This document shows, one piece after another, positions 8,642 through 16,953 of a stretch of DNA of 19,591 nt (position 1 is the first letter of the stretch; every line of letters begins with the position of its first letter). Source of the DNA: Actinomycetes bacterium (lineage in GTDB: Bacteria > Actinomycetota > Actinomycetes > Propionibacteriales > Propionibacteriaceae). The position numbers and the translations under genes were made by a program. Under the pieces are notes generated by a model. The model was not told the origin of the DNA. It saw only the letters and a list, made by a program, of their open reading frames with translations, and made no database searches. The stretch is from assembly GCA_029778515.1 (NCBI GenBank), contig JAKOQD010000230.1, positions 1 to 19,591 on the forward strand, read 5' to 3'.

Positions 8642-9919
8642 GTGTTGGTGACTTCCCCCACCTCACGCGGCGCCCGGGGTAGCCGCCCCGGCCCGCTGTT
8701 GGCGTTCGCGCGCATCGGCGTCTCGTTCGGGCTCTCGCTCGCGCTGACCGTCGGCCTGACCGCGTCCGCTTCGGCCAAGGGCGACCTTGACGACCAGCGC
8801 GACCAGGTGCGCAAGGAACTTGCGCAGACCAAGAAGGAGATCAAGGCTGACGAGGTTGCGGTTGCCGAAGCCGCCGACCAGTTGGCCGATTCCAAGAGCC
8901 GATTGGTGAAAGCCCGTTCCGCGCTGGCCGGTGCCAAGCAGGAGCTGGCGGACGCCAAGTCCGCGGACGCGAAGGTCGCCGCGGAACTGGCCGAAGCGGA
9001 AGCTGCGGCAGCGGCTGCGGCAAAGGCTGTCGGCGTAGCCCAGGCCGAGGTCGAGGCGCAGCAGGACCTGATCGGACGGGTCGTGCGGTCGGCCTACCAG
9101 CAGCAATCCACCCTGGTTGGGTGGACCATGGTGCTCGGCTCGGAGACACCGGGCGACTTGGCGCAGCGGCTGCAGTGGTCGACGACGCTGTTCGACAGTT
9201 CCACCAGCGAACTCGACCGCCTCACCGCGATGGAGGAGTCACTCGCACTGGCCAAGGCTGCCAAGGATGCGGCGGAAGCCGATCTGGCGGCCAAGCGGCA
9301 GGCGTCCGCGGAGCACGTGGCTGCGGTGAAGAAGCTCACCGCCGAGGCGGCCGACCGGGCCGACGACGTGGCCAACCTGGTAAAGGCCAACGCCGAGTTG
9401 AAGGCCGCGGCCGAGGATGACCTTGCGGCCAGCGAGGACGAGTACCGCGCGCTGGAGAAGGAGGAGAAGAGCCTCTCGGCCAAGATCAGGGCGGCCGAGC
9501 GGAAGTACCGGATCGTTAACACCGGCGGCTTCATCCGTCCGGTGGATGCACCCGCGGGCTCTCCGTTCGGGCTGCGCTTCCACCCGATCCTGCAGTACTG
9601 GCGGATGCACTGGGGTACTGATTTCGGCGCCGCATGTGGGGCACCGATCCGCGCGATGGCTGACGGCCGGGTGGTCTCCGCCGGTTGGACCACCTATGGC
9701 TTCGGCAACTACACGATCATCAGCTACGGCAAAGTCAGGGGCGACTACGTCTCCAGCGGCTACGCGCACCAGTCCAAGGTGGTGGTGAAAGCCGGCCAGA
9801 AGGTCAAGCAGGGCGACATCGTCGGCTACGTGGGCACGACCGGCCTGAGCACTGGCTGCCATCTGCACCTGCAGGTCTACCGTGACGGTACGCGGGTCAA
9901 CCCGATGAAGTATCTCTGA
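8642..9919 (+). CDS. Secreted coiled-coil M23 (LytM) peptidoglycan hydrolase, likely FtsEX partner
   Basis: The product (about 425 residues) has an N-terminal secretion signal with a hydrophobic core near 20-44 ending in ASASA, then two long Ala/Lys/Glu-rich coiled-coil stretches (about 49-150 and 190-292), then an M23 endopeptidase domain (about 297-425). The domain keeps the active-site residues: the H-x3-D pair in MHWGTD (His323, Asp327) and HLH near the end (His407, His409), so it should be catalytic, unlike degenerate EnvC-type activators. The family cleaves peptide cross-links of peptidoglycan. Starts at TTG 8627, GTG 8642, TTG 8645 and GTG 8648 are all possible; GTG 8642 has GGGG five bases upstream. 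Position directly after ftsX strongly suggests control by FtsEX, as for EnvC, PcsB or RipC elsewhere; this last point is inference. Confidence 0.9.
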   Translation: MLVTSPTSRGARGSRPGPLLAFARIGVSFGLSLALTVGLTASASAKGDLDDQRDQVRKELAQTKKEIKADEVAVAEAADQLADSKSRLVKARSALAGAKQELADAKSADAKVAAELAEAEAAAAAAAKAVGVAQAEVEAQQDLIGRVVRSAYQQQSTLVGWTMVLGSETPGDLAQRLQWSTTLFDSSTSELDRLTAMEESLALAKAAKDAAEADLAAKRQASAEHVAAVKKLTAEAADRADDVANLVKANAELKAAAEDDLAASEDEYRALEKEEKSLSAKIRAAERKYRIVNTGGFIRPVDAPAGSPFGLRFHPILQYWRMHWGTDFGAACGAPIRAMADGRVVSAGWTTYGFGNYTIISYGKVRGDYVSSGYAHQSKVVVKAGQKVKQGDIVGYVGTTGLSTGCHLHLQVYRDGTRVNPMKYL

Positions 9920-9943
9920 CGCAGCGTTGTCGGTACGCCTTGG

Positions 9944-9949
9944 TAGGCT
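9944..9949 (+). promoter_or_regulatory. Possible -10 box for smpB
   Basis: TAGGCT lies 27 bases before the smpB ATG, between the hydrolase stop codon and the ribosome site. No -35 at proper spacing is seen. It would allow smpB expression independent of ftsEX. Confidence 0.3.
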
Positions 9950-9976
9950 GCCAAGCGTTCCAGGGAGGGAGAGACC

Positions 9977-10453
9977 ATGCCGAGACCGCAGGGCCGAATC
10001 ATGGTTGCCCAGAACCGCAAAGCCCGCCATGACTACCACCTGCACGACCAGTTCGAGGCCGGGTTGGTGCTGACCGGCACCGAGGTGAAGTCGCTGCGGC
10101 TGGGGCGGGCTTCATTGGCGGACGCGTTCGCGACCGTCGACGACGGCGAAGTCTGGTTGCGGAACGCGCACATTCCGGAGTACGCCTTCGGCACCTGGAC
10201 GAACCATGCCACCCGGCGCAATCGCAAGCTGCTGCTGCACCGCAAGGAGATCGCCAAGCTGGAGCGAGAGACTGCGAACTCCGGCAAGACCATCGTGCCG
10301 TTGGCGATCTACTTCTCCGACGGCTACGCCAAGGTTGAGATCGCCATCGCCACCGGCAAGAAGGACTGGGACAAGCGGCAGACCATCGCCGCGCGCGAGG
10401 CTGATCGGGAGGCGAGCCGGGCGATGGCCGTCCGCAACCGGCGCGCACGATGA
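9977..10453 (+). CDS. smpB: SsrA-binding protein SmpB
   Basis: SmpB binds the tRNA-like domain of tmRNA and brings it to stalled ribosomes for trans-translation. The 158-residue protein shows [32 protein letters not shown] in pieces that match the family, the [20 protein letters not shown] core, and a basic C-terminal tail with [18 protein letters not shown], the part that enters the mRNA channel. ATG 9977 is preceded by GGGAGGGAGAG, the strongest ribosome site in the region. Its RNA partner ssrA lies about 2.4 kb downstream. The stop overlaps the start of the next gene by four bases (ATGA). Confidence 0.96.
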   Translation: MPRPQGRIMVAQNRKARHDYHLHDQFEAGLVLTGTEVKSLRLGRASLADAFATVDDGEVWLRNAHIPEYAFGTWTNHATRRNRKLLLHRKEIAKLERETANSGKTIVPLAIYFSDGYAKVEIAIATGKKDWDKRQTIAAREADREASRAMAVRNRRAR

Positions 10454-12300
10454 GGCTGTGGCGGGCGGCCTTCGCGTCCGCCCTGTTGGGAGTGCTGTTC
10501 ATTGCGCTCGGAGCGCCGGCCGCGTTCGCGGCGTCATCAGACGTGTTCGATCGCTTCGACCTGGTGGCGAGCGTGGACACCGAAGGCTACGTGCAGGTCA
10601 CCGAGACGATCGTGCTGCGGTTCGGGTCGTCGTCCGGACGGCACGGCCTGGAGCGGACGCTGGTCACCCGCGAAGCCGACGGCGACGACCATGACGTGGT
10701 CTACAACATCGACCAGGTCTCGGTCTCCAGTCCCGACCCGGTATCGACGCGGTTGGACCTGAGCGACCAGGGGAACGGTCGCAACACGTACCTGCGGATT
10801 CGGATCGGTTCGGCCGAGCGGACGGTGAACTCGGCGACGGCGACCTATGTGCTGAAGTACCGCGTCCAGGGCTTGTTGCGGGACTCGGGCGACTTCGACG
10901 AGTTGTACTGGGATCTCACCGGCTCGTCGATGCCGCGGATCGTTGCGGCTACGGCGACAATCACAGTTCCCGGCGGCGCGCAGGACGTGTTCTGCTCGGT
11001 CGCCGAACCAGGCTCGTCGGGGCCATGTGGGGATGGCAAGGTGGCGTCGTCGGGGGCTGCGCAGTTCACGGCAGCCAACATCCCTACCGGCCAGCTGATG
11101 ACCGTATCGGTGAAGATCACCTCGGGGCTGGTCAGCGGTAACACTCCGATCCGGGTGGAGAATGCCGAAACGGCGGCCGCCCGATCGACGGGCATGGCGC
11201 TGCTGGGTTCGCTGGCGGGAGCCGCGGTGGTGCCGTTCATCGGTTGGTGGTACATCCGCCGGCGGACGGCCGACTACCGGTTCGAAGGCTTGCCGCCGGG
11301 GCTCTTCCCCGCGCCGGGTCAGCCGGTGACCGAGGTGCGCAACGACCCGCGGATGGAGATCCCGGTGGCCTTCGCGCCGCCGCGGCTCGCGGTCGCCGAG
11401 GCCGGACTGCTGGTCGACGGCGAAACCCAGGTACGGGACACGACCGCCACGCTGGTCGGGCTCGCGGTGGCCGGCGCGATCCAGTTGCGCAGCGACGAGG
11501 AGCAGCAGGTGCGGCTGCTGGACCCGTCCCGGGCCCCGGACGCGATCAGCGCAGACCTGCTCGCGAACCTGTTCCCACGCGGTTCGGAGCCCGGCACGGT
11601 GCTCGATCTGGGCGAGCCGGGCACCTTGACCGAGGCACACGACCGGGCCGCGCAATTGGCACTGGTGAGCGCACGAAATGGTGGCTGGTTCGCGCGGGAG
11701 CCCGGTGCTAGTGCGCAGCTGGGCTGTGGCTTGATCGGGCTGATGGTGCCCGTGGCTGCCTTCGGCATCATGTCCAGTGCCGTGCTCGGACCGTTGCTAC
11801 TGCTGTCGCTGCCGCTGGTGATCTCGCTGGCGGCCACCGGCTTCGTGGTTCGCTCGAAGTTGCGTCGGGGGCAGCGGACCGGTGCCGGACGTGCCTGGAC
11901 TGATCAGGTGGAGGGCTTCCACACCTATCTGGCTACGGCCGAGGCCGAACAGCTTAAGTTCGAGGAGGGCGAGGACATCTTCTCGAAGTACCTGCCCTGG
12001 GCGATCATGTTCGACCTGACCGAACGATGGACGCGGGTGTGCGAGCGGTTGGTCGAACTGGGCCGGCTGCCTGCGACGGCGCCCTACTGGTACTACGGCG
12101 ACACCTGGAACCTGCACCACCTCAACTGGCAGCTGAACACGCTCGATCACTCGGTGGGCAGTGCGATCGCTTCGCCGCCGCCTTCGGTGGGGGACACCGG
12201 CTTCGGTAGTGGCGGTTCCGCCTTCGGTGGCGGCGGCTTCGGCGGCGGTGGTGGGTTCTCCGGCGGCGGTGGTGGCGGTGGTGGCGGCGGAAGCTGGTAG
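10450..12300 (+). CDS. DUF2207 domain-containing membrane protein
   Basis: The 616-residue protein has a signal peptide (1-27, ending GAPAAFA), an outer beta-rich DUF2207 region (about 30-235, with the family-type [13 protein letters not shown] and a conserved ELYWDLTG stretch near 151), a membrane helix at 247-270, a cytoplasmic region, and a second hydrophobic block at 424-467 that can hold two helices. The last 35 residues are almost all glycine and serine and end GGSW. Such a glycine-rich C-terminus is common in this family. Function is unknown. The ATG overlaps the smpB stop (ATGA), so translation is coupled to smpB, although no functional link is known. It ends 26 bases before the convergent FKBP gene. 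Confidence 0.9.
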   Translation: MRLWRAAFASALLGVLFIALGAPAAFAASSDVFDRFDLVASVDTEGYVQVTETIVLRFGSSSGRHGLERTLVTREADGDDHDVVYNIDQVSVSSPDPVSTRLDLSDQGNGRNTYLRIRIGSAERTVNSATATYVLKYRVQGLLRDSGDFDELYWDLTGSSMPRIVAATATITVPGGAQDVFCSVAEPGSSGPCGDGKVASSGAAQFTAANIPTGQLMTVSVKITSGLVSGNTPIRVENAETAAARSTGMALLGSLAGAAVVPFIGWWYIRRRTADYRFEGLPPGLFPAPGQPVTEVRNDPRMEIPVAFAPPRLAVAEAGLLVDGETQVRDTTATLVGLAVAGAIQLRSDEEQQVRLLDPSRAPDAISADLLANLFPRGSEPGTVLDLGEPGTLTEAHDRAAQLALVSARNGGWFAREPGASAQLGCGLIGLMVPVAAFGIMSSAVLGPLLLLSLPLVISLAATGFVVRSKLRRGQRTGAGRAWTDQVEGFHTYLATAEAEQLKFEEGEDIFSKYLPWAIMFDLTERWTRVCERLVELGRLPATAPYWYYGDTWNLHHLNWQLNTLDHSVGSAIASPPPSVGDTGFGSGGSAFGGGGFGGGGGFSGGGGGGGGGGSW

Positions 12301-12310
12301 CCCCGCCGCC

Positions 12311-12328
12311 AGCCGATCTGGCTCGGCT
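12311..12328. terminator. Weak hairpin between convergent genes
   Basis: AGCCGA (12311-12316) and TCGGCT (12323-12328) form a six-pair stem with a six-base loop in the gap between the two convergent stop codons, just covering the FKBP stop. It could end transcripts from both sides, but the stem is short and has no T-run. Confidence 0.3.
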
Positions 12329-12695
12329 ACTTCACGCCAACCAGGTCGCACACGAAGATCAGGGTCTCGCCCGGCGCGATGACGCCGCCGGCGCCGCGGT
12401 CGCCGTAGGCGAGGTGGGGTGGGATGACCAGACGGCGGCGTCCGCCGACCTTCATGCCGACCAGTCCATTGTCCCAGCCGGTGATGACCCGACGGGCACC
12501 CAGCGGGAAGACCAGAGGCTCGCCACGGCCGTAGCTGGAGTCGAACTCCTCACCGGTGGAGTACGCGACGCCGACGTAGTGGACGGCAACGCGTTTGCCG
12601 GGCACGGCCTCGGGACCGGTCCCGACCTCAAGGTCGATGATCTCCAGATCGGTGGGTGCAGGACCCTCGGGCGGGTCGACGAATGGCTTCTCCAT
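12327..12695 (-). CDS. FKBP-type peptidyl-prolyl cis-trans isomerase
   Basis: The 122-residue single-domain protein catalyses cis-trans isomerisation of Xaa-Pro bonds in folding proteins. FKBP active-site residues can be placed: Tyr40 in VHYVG, Phe51 and Asp52 in EEFDSS, Phe63 in LVFPLG, Val70, Ile71 and Trp74 in RRVITGWDNGL, Tyr97 in HLAYGDRG, and Phe114 near the end. No signal peptide is present, so it acts in the cytoplasm. The open frame runs on to 12965, across the ssrA 5' end, but ATG 12695 gives the usual N-terminus and sits 7 bases after a -10 box, so the short form is chosen. Confidence 0.95.
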   Translation of the reverse strand: MEKPFVDPPEGPAPTDLEIIDLEVGTGPEAVPGKRVAVHYVGVAYSTGEEFDSSYGRGEPLVFPLGARRVITGWDNGLVGMKVGGRRRLVIPPHLAYGDRGAGGVIAPGETLIFVCDLVGVK

Positions 12696-12708
12696 GACCG
12701 GCACCCTA
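12695..12708 (-). promoter_or_regulatory. -10 box of the FKBP gene, leaderless start
   Basis: On the minus strand TAGGGT (12708-12703) is followed by seven bases and then the ATG, so transcription should start at about the A of the start codon. There is no ribosome site, as expected for a leaderless mRNA. Confidence 0.5.
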
Positions 12709-12856
12709 CCCGGTTGGCCCGCTGTCCTCGGGTTGCCCCGGTTCGGCTGGCTGGTTCGGCTGACCCCCCGGGTTCGATGACACATCCCCGACGGTGGCCG
12801 GGGTGCTGGTTTCGGCGTCGCCGTGCCTGTAAGTCGCCTCGGCGCGGGCGACGGCG

Positions 12857-12862
12857 TATACT
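12857..12862 (+). promoter_or_regulatory. -10 box of ssrA
   Basis: TATACT matches the consensus closely and would start transcription near 12869, leaving a leader of about 32 bases to be removed by RNase P. The -35 region is not recognisable. Confidence 0.6.
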
Positions 12863-12871
12863 CTGAAAGCT

Positions 12872-12886
12872 GAGCTCCCAGAGCTC
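12872..12886 (+). repeat. Hairpin in the ssrA 5' leader
   Basis: Two copies of GAGCTC (12872-12877 and 12881-12886) separated by CCA form a six-pair hairpin right after the predicted start of transcription and before the mature tmRNA 5' end. It would be cut off during maturation. Confidence 0.45.
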
Positions 12887-12900
12887 GGTACAACTCAACA

Positions 12901-13267
<367 letters not shown>

Positions 13268-13275
13268 CCTGTGAA

Positions 13276-13317
13276 CAGAGGCCCCGTGGTCCGCGAAAGC
13301 GGCCACGGGGCCCTCTG
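13276..13317 (+). terminator. Strong terminator hairpin of ssrA
   Basis: The left arm CAGAGGCCCCGTGG (13276-13289), a T bulge and CCGC close on a GAAA tetraloop at 13295-13298. The right arm GCGGCCACGGGGCC plus CTCTG pairs back with a single bulged C, giving about 18 pairs. It lies 11 bases after the tmRNA end. There is no T-run, but GC-rich hairpins without one are common at actinobacterial gene ends. Confidence 0.75.
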
Positions 13318-13379
13318 CTCGCCTGGCCCTAGGTCGAGCGAAGTTTCGTGGACCACTGTGCGGGTGGTGTTCGGGGTCG

Positions 13380-13392
13380 TAGGCTCCGGCCG
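13380..13392 (+). promoter_or_regulatory. -10 box of the transporter-lyase operon, leaderless start
   Basis: TAGGCT (13380-13385) is followed by six bases and then the GTG start at 13392. No ribosome site lies between, so a leaderless mRNA is likely. Confidence 0.45.
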
Positions 13393-14759
13393 TGGCCCGA
13401 ACGACGATTTCCTCGCCCGCGGCGTTGCGCACTGACGTGATCGCTCGCTATGCCATCGGCTCGCTCGGCACCGGCGGATTTTCGACGCTCCCTGGGCTGG
13501 TGCTGGTCTTCTACCTCACCGACACGCTCGGGGTGGCCGCGTGGGCTGCGGGGGTCGTCGTCACCGGGGCGAAGATCTGGGACGTGCTCGCCGCCCCGGT
13601 GATCGGCGGTATCTCCGACAACTCACGACAGCGGACGGGTTCCCGCCGCTGGTTGATGACCCTCGGCGCCCTCGCCCTGCCGGTGTTCTTCGTCATCACC
13701 TTTGCCGTCCCGGCCGGGGTTGCGCCGGCACCGGCCGCGCTCTGGGTGGGCCTGGCCTTCCTGCTCGCGTCCACTGCGTTCAGCCTCTTCCAGGTGCCCT
13801 ACATCGCTCTGCCCGCCGAACTCTCGCCCAACTACGACCAGCGGACGCGGCTGCTCACCGCCCGCGTGGCGGTGCTCAGCCTCGCCATCCTCCTGTTCGG
13901 CGCGGGCGGTCCGATGCTGCGGGGAATCGGCGATCCCCACACCGGCTACCTGGTGATGGCAGCGGTTGCCGGGGTCGTGATCGCGATCGGCATGCTCATC
14001 TCGGCCACCATCGCACCGGTTGGGGCCGCCAAACCGTCCGCCCCACTCACGTCCCTGACCGCCGGCTACCGCGAAGGCGTCGCAATGCTTCGGCGCAGCG
14101 CACCGTTCCGCGCCCTCCTGACCGCCTTCGGCCTGCAAGCTGTCGCCACCGGACTCATGCTCGCCGGTGCCAATTACGTCGCGGTCTGGGTGATGAAGTC
14201 CAACGACGCGCTGACGTTCCTGTTCGTGGCGCTGATCGCGCCCGCCATCCTGTGTTCGCCACTGTGGAACACCGTCGCCCGTCGCGTCGGCAAGGAGCGC
14301 GGGTTCGCGGCGGCATCGGTGCTGTTCGCTGTGGCCACCGGCACACTCGTGCTCGCGGTGTGGCAGCCGGGACCGTGGATGTACGTCTCCGTCGCTCTCG
14401 CTGGTGCAGCCTACGCGGGCATGCAGGCGCTGCCGATGGCCATGCTGCCGGACGTGATCTCCCACGACGCCGCGAGCTCGCCGGACTCCAGCGCAGGCGT
14501 CTTCGGCGGCGTCTGGACGGCGGGCGAGACCACCGGCATGGCACTCGGTGCCGGCGTGCTGGCGCTCATCCTCACGGTCACCGGCTACATCCAGACCGTT
14601 GCCGGTACCACCGTTAGCCAGCCAGCCACCGCGGTCACCGGTATCGCGCTGAGCTTCAGCATCGTCCCGGCCGCGCTCACCCTGCTCAGCCTCTTCTTCC
14701 TCGCCGGCTACCGCCTGCGACGTACCGACATCGATGAAGCCACGAAGGAGGACGCATGA
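13392..14759 (+). CDS. MFS transporter, GPH (MelB-like) cation symporter family
   Basis: The 455-residue protein has about twelve hydrophobic helices and no signal peptide. The early motif KIWDVLAAPVIGGISDNS followed by RQRTGSRRWLM corresponds to the GPH-family signature (an aspartate-rich helix, then SD-x-R-x-R-x-G-x-RR), and the mid-protein FQVPYIALPAELSPNYDQRTRL matches the family's PYxALxPELTxDYxERT stretch. Relatives carry sugars and glycosides with Na+ or H+, but the clade also includes lipid and organic-ion carriers, so the substrate is open. GTG 13392 is the first start and sits right after a -10 box. The stop overlaps the start of the PLP enzyme gene by four bases (ATGA), so import and degradation of one compound is a reasonable guess. 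Confidence 0.88.
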   Translation: MARTTISSPAALRTDVIARYAIGSLGTGGFSTLPGLVLVFYLTDTLGVAAWAAGVVVTGAKIWDVLAAPVIGGISDNSRQRTGSRRWLMTLGALALPVFFVITFAVPAGVAPAPAALWVGLAFLLASTAFSLFQVPYIALPAELSPNYDQRTRLLTARVAVLSLAILLFGAGGPMLRGIGDPHTGYLVMAAVAGVVIAIGMLISATIAPVGAAKPSAPLTSLTAGYREGVAMLRRSAPFRALLTAFGLQAVATGLMLAGANYVAVWVMKSNDALTFLFVALIAPAILCSPLWNTVARRVGKERGFAAASVLFAVATGTLVLAVWQPGPWMYVSVALAGAAYAGMQALPMAMLPDVISHDAASSPDSSAGVFGGVWTAGETTGMALGAGVLALILTVTGYIQTVAGTTVSQPATAVTGIALSFSIVPAALTLLSLFFLAGYRLRRTDIDEATKEDA

Positions 14760-16282
14760 AGATGGACACCGCCGCCACGCTCGCCCGGCTGACCGAGTTG
14801 CGCGCACACGACGCTCCGACCCACGGCGGGCGCCTGCTCTCCTACGTCTACGACTCCGGGCACCCGGAGCTGGACGAACTCGCTGCGGCCGCGATCCGCG
14901 CGATGCAGCCGGTGAACGGCCTGGACCCGACGGCTTTCAGCTCGGTCGCGGTGATCGAACGCGAGCTCCTCGATTTCGCTCGCGAGGTTTTCCACGCTGG
15001 GCCGGACGTGGCCGGCACCGCGACCTCGGGCGGCACCGAGAGCTGCCTGCTCGCGGTCAAGACCGCGCGGGACTCCTGGCGCGCCAACGGTGGCACGGAG
15101 CGTCCGCGGCTGGTGGCACCAACCACGATGCATGCGGCGTTCCGCAAGGCAGCGGCACTGTTCGATCTCGATCTCGACCTGGTGCCGGTCGATGTGACCA
15201 CCGGGCGGGTCGACGCCGGTGTGATGGCTGAGCGCTTCAGCCCCGATGTCGCCTTGGCCGTGGTCAGCGCGCCGTGCTATCCGTTCGCTGCCCTCGACCC
15301 GGTCGCCGAGGTCGCCGAAGCCGCACAGCTGGCCGGCGTCGACCTGCACGTGGACGCCTGCATCGGCGGGTTCGCGCTGGCGTTCTGGCCACCGTCCGAT
15401 GCCGCCGCACCGGGGGGCGCCTGGGACTTTGCGGTTCCCGGGGTCACCAGCCTTTCCGCTGATCTGCACAAGTACGGCTACGCGCCCAAGGGCATCTCGG
15501 TGCTGCTGCAGCGTGGGTTCGACCGGCAGCGCCACCAATGGTTCGCCACGAGTTCCTGGCCGGGCTATCCGGTGGTCAACGCGACGCTGCTGGGGTCGAA
15601 GTCGGCCGGTCCGCTGGCTGCTGCCTGGGCGATCGCGTCCGTCCTGGGGGTTGGCGGGTTCCGTCAGCTCACCGCGTCCATGGCTGCCACCACGGCGCGG
15701 CTCAGCGCTGCGGTCGGTGCCATCGACGGCCTGTCGGTCGTGGGCGCGCCCGCCGGCCCGATGCTGTCGCTCGCCGCGGATGTGACCGATCCGGCCAGGC
15801 AGGTCGACCCGCACCTGTGGGCGGACGCGATGCGCACCCACGGGTTCGTAGTGCAGGGCCAGCCGGCCTCGACCCAGCCGGACGGGACCGTGCTCCCGGC
15901 CACGGCGCACCTGACGATCACGCCGGTCACCGCGCACGTGGTCGACGAGTTGGCGGCAGCCATGGCGGCGGCCGCAGACACCGTCCGGGGCCGACCGCAC
16001 CTGGATGGCACGGCGGTTGCGGCTGAGCTGATGGGCGGCGCCGACCCGGCGGCACTGGCCGGTCTGGACGCCGAGGCAGCCTTTGCCGTCCTGAGTGGTG
16101 CCGGGCTCCTCGACCCGGGGGCGCTGCACGCGATGGCACCGGTGCTGGCGCTGGTGGAGACCCTGCCCGCGTCCGTGGTTGAGCGGTTGCTGATCGAACT
16201 GCTCGCGTCGCCGCTCGATCGGCGGGGCTCGGGCCCAACGCCCGGCTCAGGCGGCGTTGAGGCGGGCCAGCAGGCCGGCTGA
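14756..16282 (+). CDS. PLP-dependent lyase/decarboxylase resembling sphingosine-1-phosphate lyase
   Basis: This 508-residue fold-type I PLP enzyme shows the lyase-like motifs TSGGTES (90-96, phosphate-binding of PLP), HVDACIGGF with Asp200 pairing the pyridine nitrogen, and SADLHKYGYAPKG with Lys239 as the Schiff-base lysine. These three match eukaryotic and bacterial sphingosine-1-phosphate lyases better than glutamate decarboxylases. There is no N-terminal membrane anchor, so the protein is soluble. After the conserved domain (to about 420) a C-terminal part of some 85 residues, rich in Ala and Leu, has no match I recognise. ATG 14756 has AGGAGG a few bases upstream and overlaps the transporter stop. 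A decarboxylase of another amino compound is the main alternative. The 3' end overlaps the convergent GNAT gene by 36 bases. Confidence 0.85.
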   Translation: MKMDTAATLARLTELRAHDAPTHGGRLLSYVYDSGHPELDELAAAAIRAMQPVNGLDPTAFSSVAVIERELLDFAREVFHAGPDVAGTATSGGTESCLLAVKTARDSWRANGGTERPRLVAPTTMHAAFRKAAALFDLDLDLVPVDVTTGRVDAGVMAERFSPDVALAVVSAPCYPFAALDPVAEVAEAAQLAGVDLHVDACIGGFALAFWPPSDAAAPGGAWDFAVPGVTSLSADLHKYGYAPKGISVLLQRGFDRQRHQWFATSSWPGYPVVNATLLGSKSAGPLAAAWAIASVLGVGGFRQLTASMAATTARLSAAVGAIDGLSVVGAPAGPMLSLAADVTDPARQVDPHLWADAMRTHGFVVQGQPASTQPDGTVLPATAHLTITPVTAHVVDELAAAMAAAADTVRGRPHLDGTAVAAELMGGADPAALAGLDAEAAFAVLSGAGLLDPGALHAMAPVLALVETLPASVVERLLIELLASPLDRRGSGPTPGSGGVEAGQQAG

Positions 16283-16885
16283 CACCGCCGGCCATTCGTC
16301 GGCGAGCACGCTGAACACCACCGTGTCCCGGAAGCTGCCGTCCTCGCGGCGGGTCTCGCGACGCAGTACGCCCTCCCGGGTCGCGCCCAGCTTTGCGATC
16401 GCCGCGGCCGAGCGAACGTTCAGCCGGTCGGTCTGCAGCTTGACCCGGCCGAAGCCGAGTTCCTCGAAGCAGTGCCGCAGCAGCAGGTACTTGGTCTCCG
16501 CGTTCACCGCCGTGCCCCACCAGCGGGACCCGTAGATCGTCCAGCCGAGGTGGATGCTCTCGTTGGCCAGGTGTGCGTCACCGAGCGAAGTGGTACCCAC
16601 CAACGAACCGGCCGCGTCCAGCGGCGAATCGGTCGTGAGCCGGACGGCGAACGCGATCCGCCCGAACCCGACACCGTTCGGGGCGTCCGCTGCCAGAAAC
16701 CTCGAGCGGCCCAGCGCCAGCGCATCCGCGGTGGTCGCGGGCCGGCGGTGCATCACGTATCCGGATGCGTAGACGGCCGGGTCCATCAGGATCGGCGCCA
16801 GATCCGGAAGATCCGCCTCCCGCAGCGGGGCGAGACCGACGCAGTGTCCCACCAATGAAATGTCCCTGGGCAGGTAAGCGGTCAC
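16247..16885 (-). CDS. GNAT family N-acetyltransferase (RimJ/RimL-like)
   Basis: The 212-residue cytoplasmic protein fits the Acetyltransf_3 group: LVGHCVGLAPLREADLPDL at the N-terminus, a central beta-strand segment ending GSLVGTTSLGD, IHLGWTIYGSRWWGTAVNAETKYLLLRHCFEELG as the acetyl-CoA-binding region, and LQTDRLNVRSAAAIAKLGATREGVLRR, the very typical Asn-x-x-Ser/Ala-x-x-x-Ile-x-Lys-LG motif. The family transfers acetyl groups to protein N-termini or small amines; the substrate here is unknown. GTG 16885 is the chosen start, 6 bases after a TACCCT -10 box. The gene runs towards and overlaps the PLP-enzyme gene. Confidence 0.9.
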   Translation of the reverse strand: MTAYLPRDISLVGHCVGLAPLREADLPDLAPILMDPAVYASGYVMHRRPATTADALALGRSRFLAADAPNGVGFGRIAFAVRLTTDSPLDAAGSLVGTTSLGDAHLANESIHLGWTIYGSRWWGTAVNAETKYLLLRHCFEELGFGRVKLQTDRLNVRSAAAIAKLGATREGVLRRETRREDGSFRDTVVFSVLADEWPAVSAGLLARLNAA

Positions 16886-16897
16886 TGCTGGAGGGTA
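16885..16897 (-). promoter_or_regulatory. -10 box of the GNAT gene, leaderless start
   Basis: On the minus strand TACCCT (16897-16892) is followed by six bases and the GTG start. No ribosome site is present between them. Confidence 0.45.
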
Positions 16898-16953
16898 TCA
16901 AGGCTCGGGGTTGCGCTGGGCGTTCATGCCTCACGACAAGCGGCGATGTTCGC

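Noticed and set aside
8323..8958. Long minus-strand frames opposite ftsX and the M23 gene, and similar ones opposite prfB, ftsE and the DUF2207 gene
   Set aside because: Rich in Arg, Ser, Ala and Pro with no family features; they mirror the strong codon bias of genuine plus-strand genes in high-GC DNA.
12195..12300. Gly-rich GGC/GGT repeat tract as a microsatellite or frame error
   Set aside because: Glycine-serine tails ending in GGSW are usual for DUF2207 proteins, and the frame is intact to its stop.
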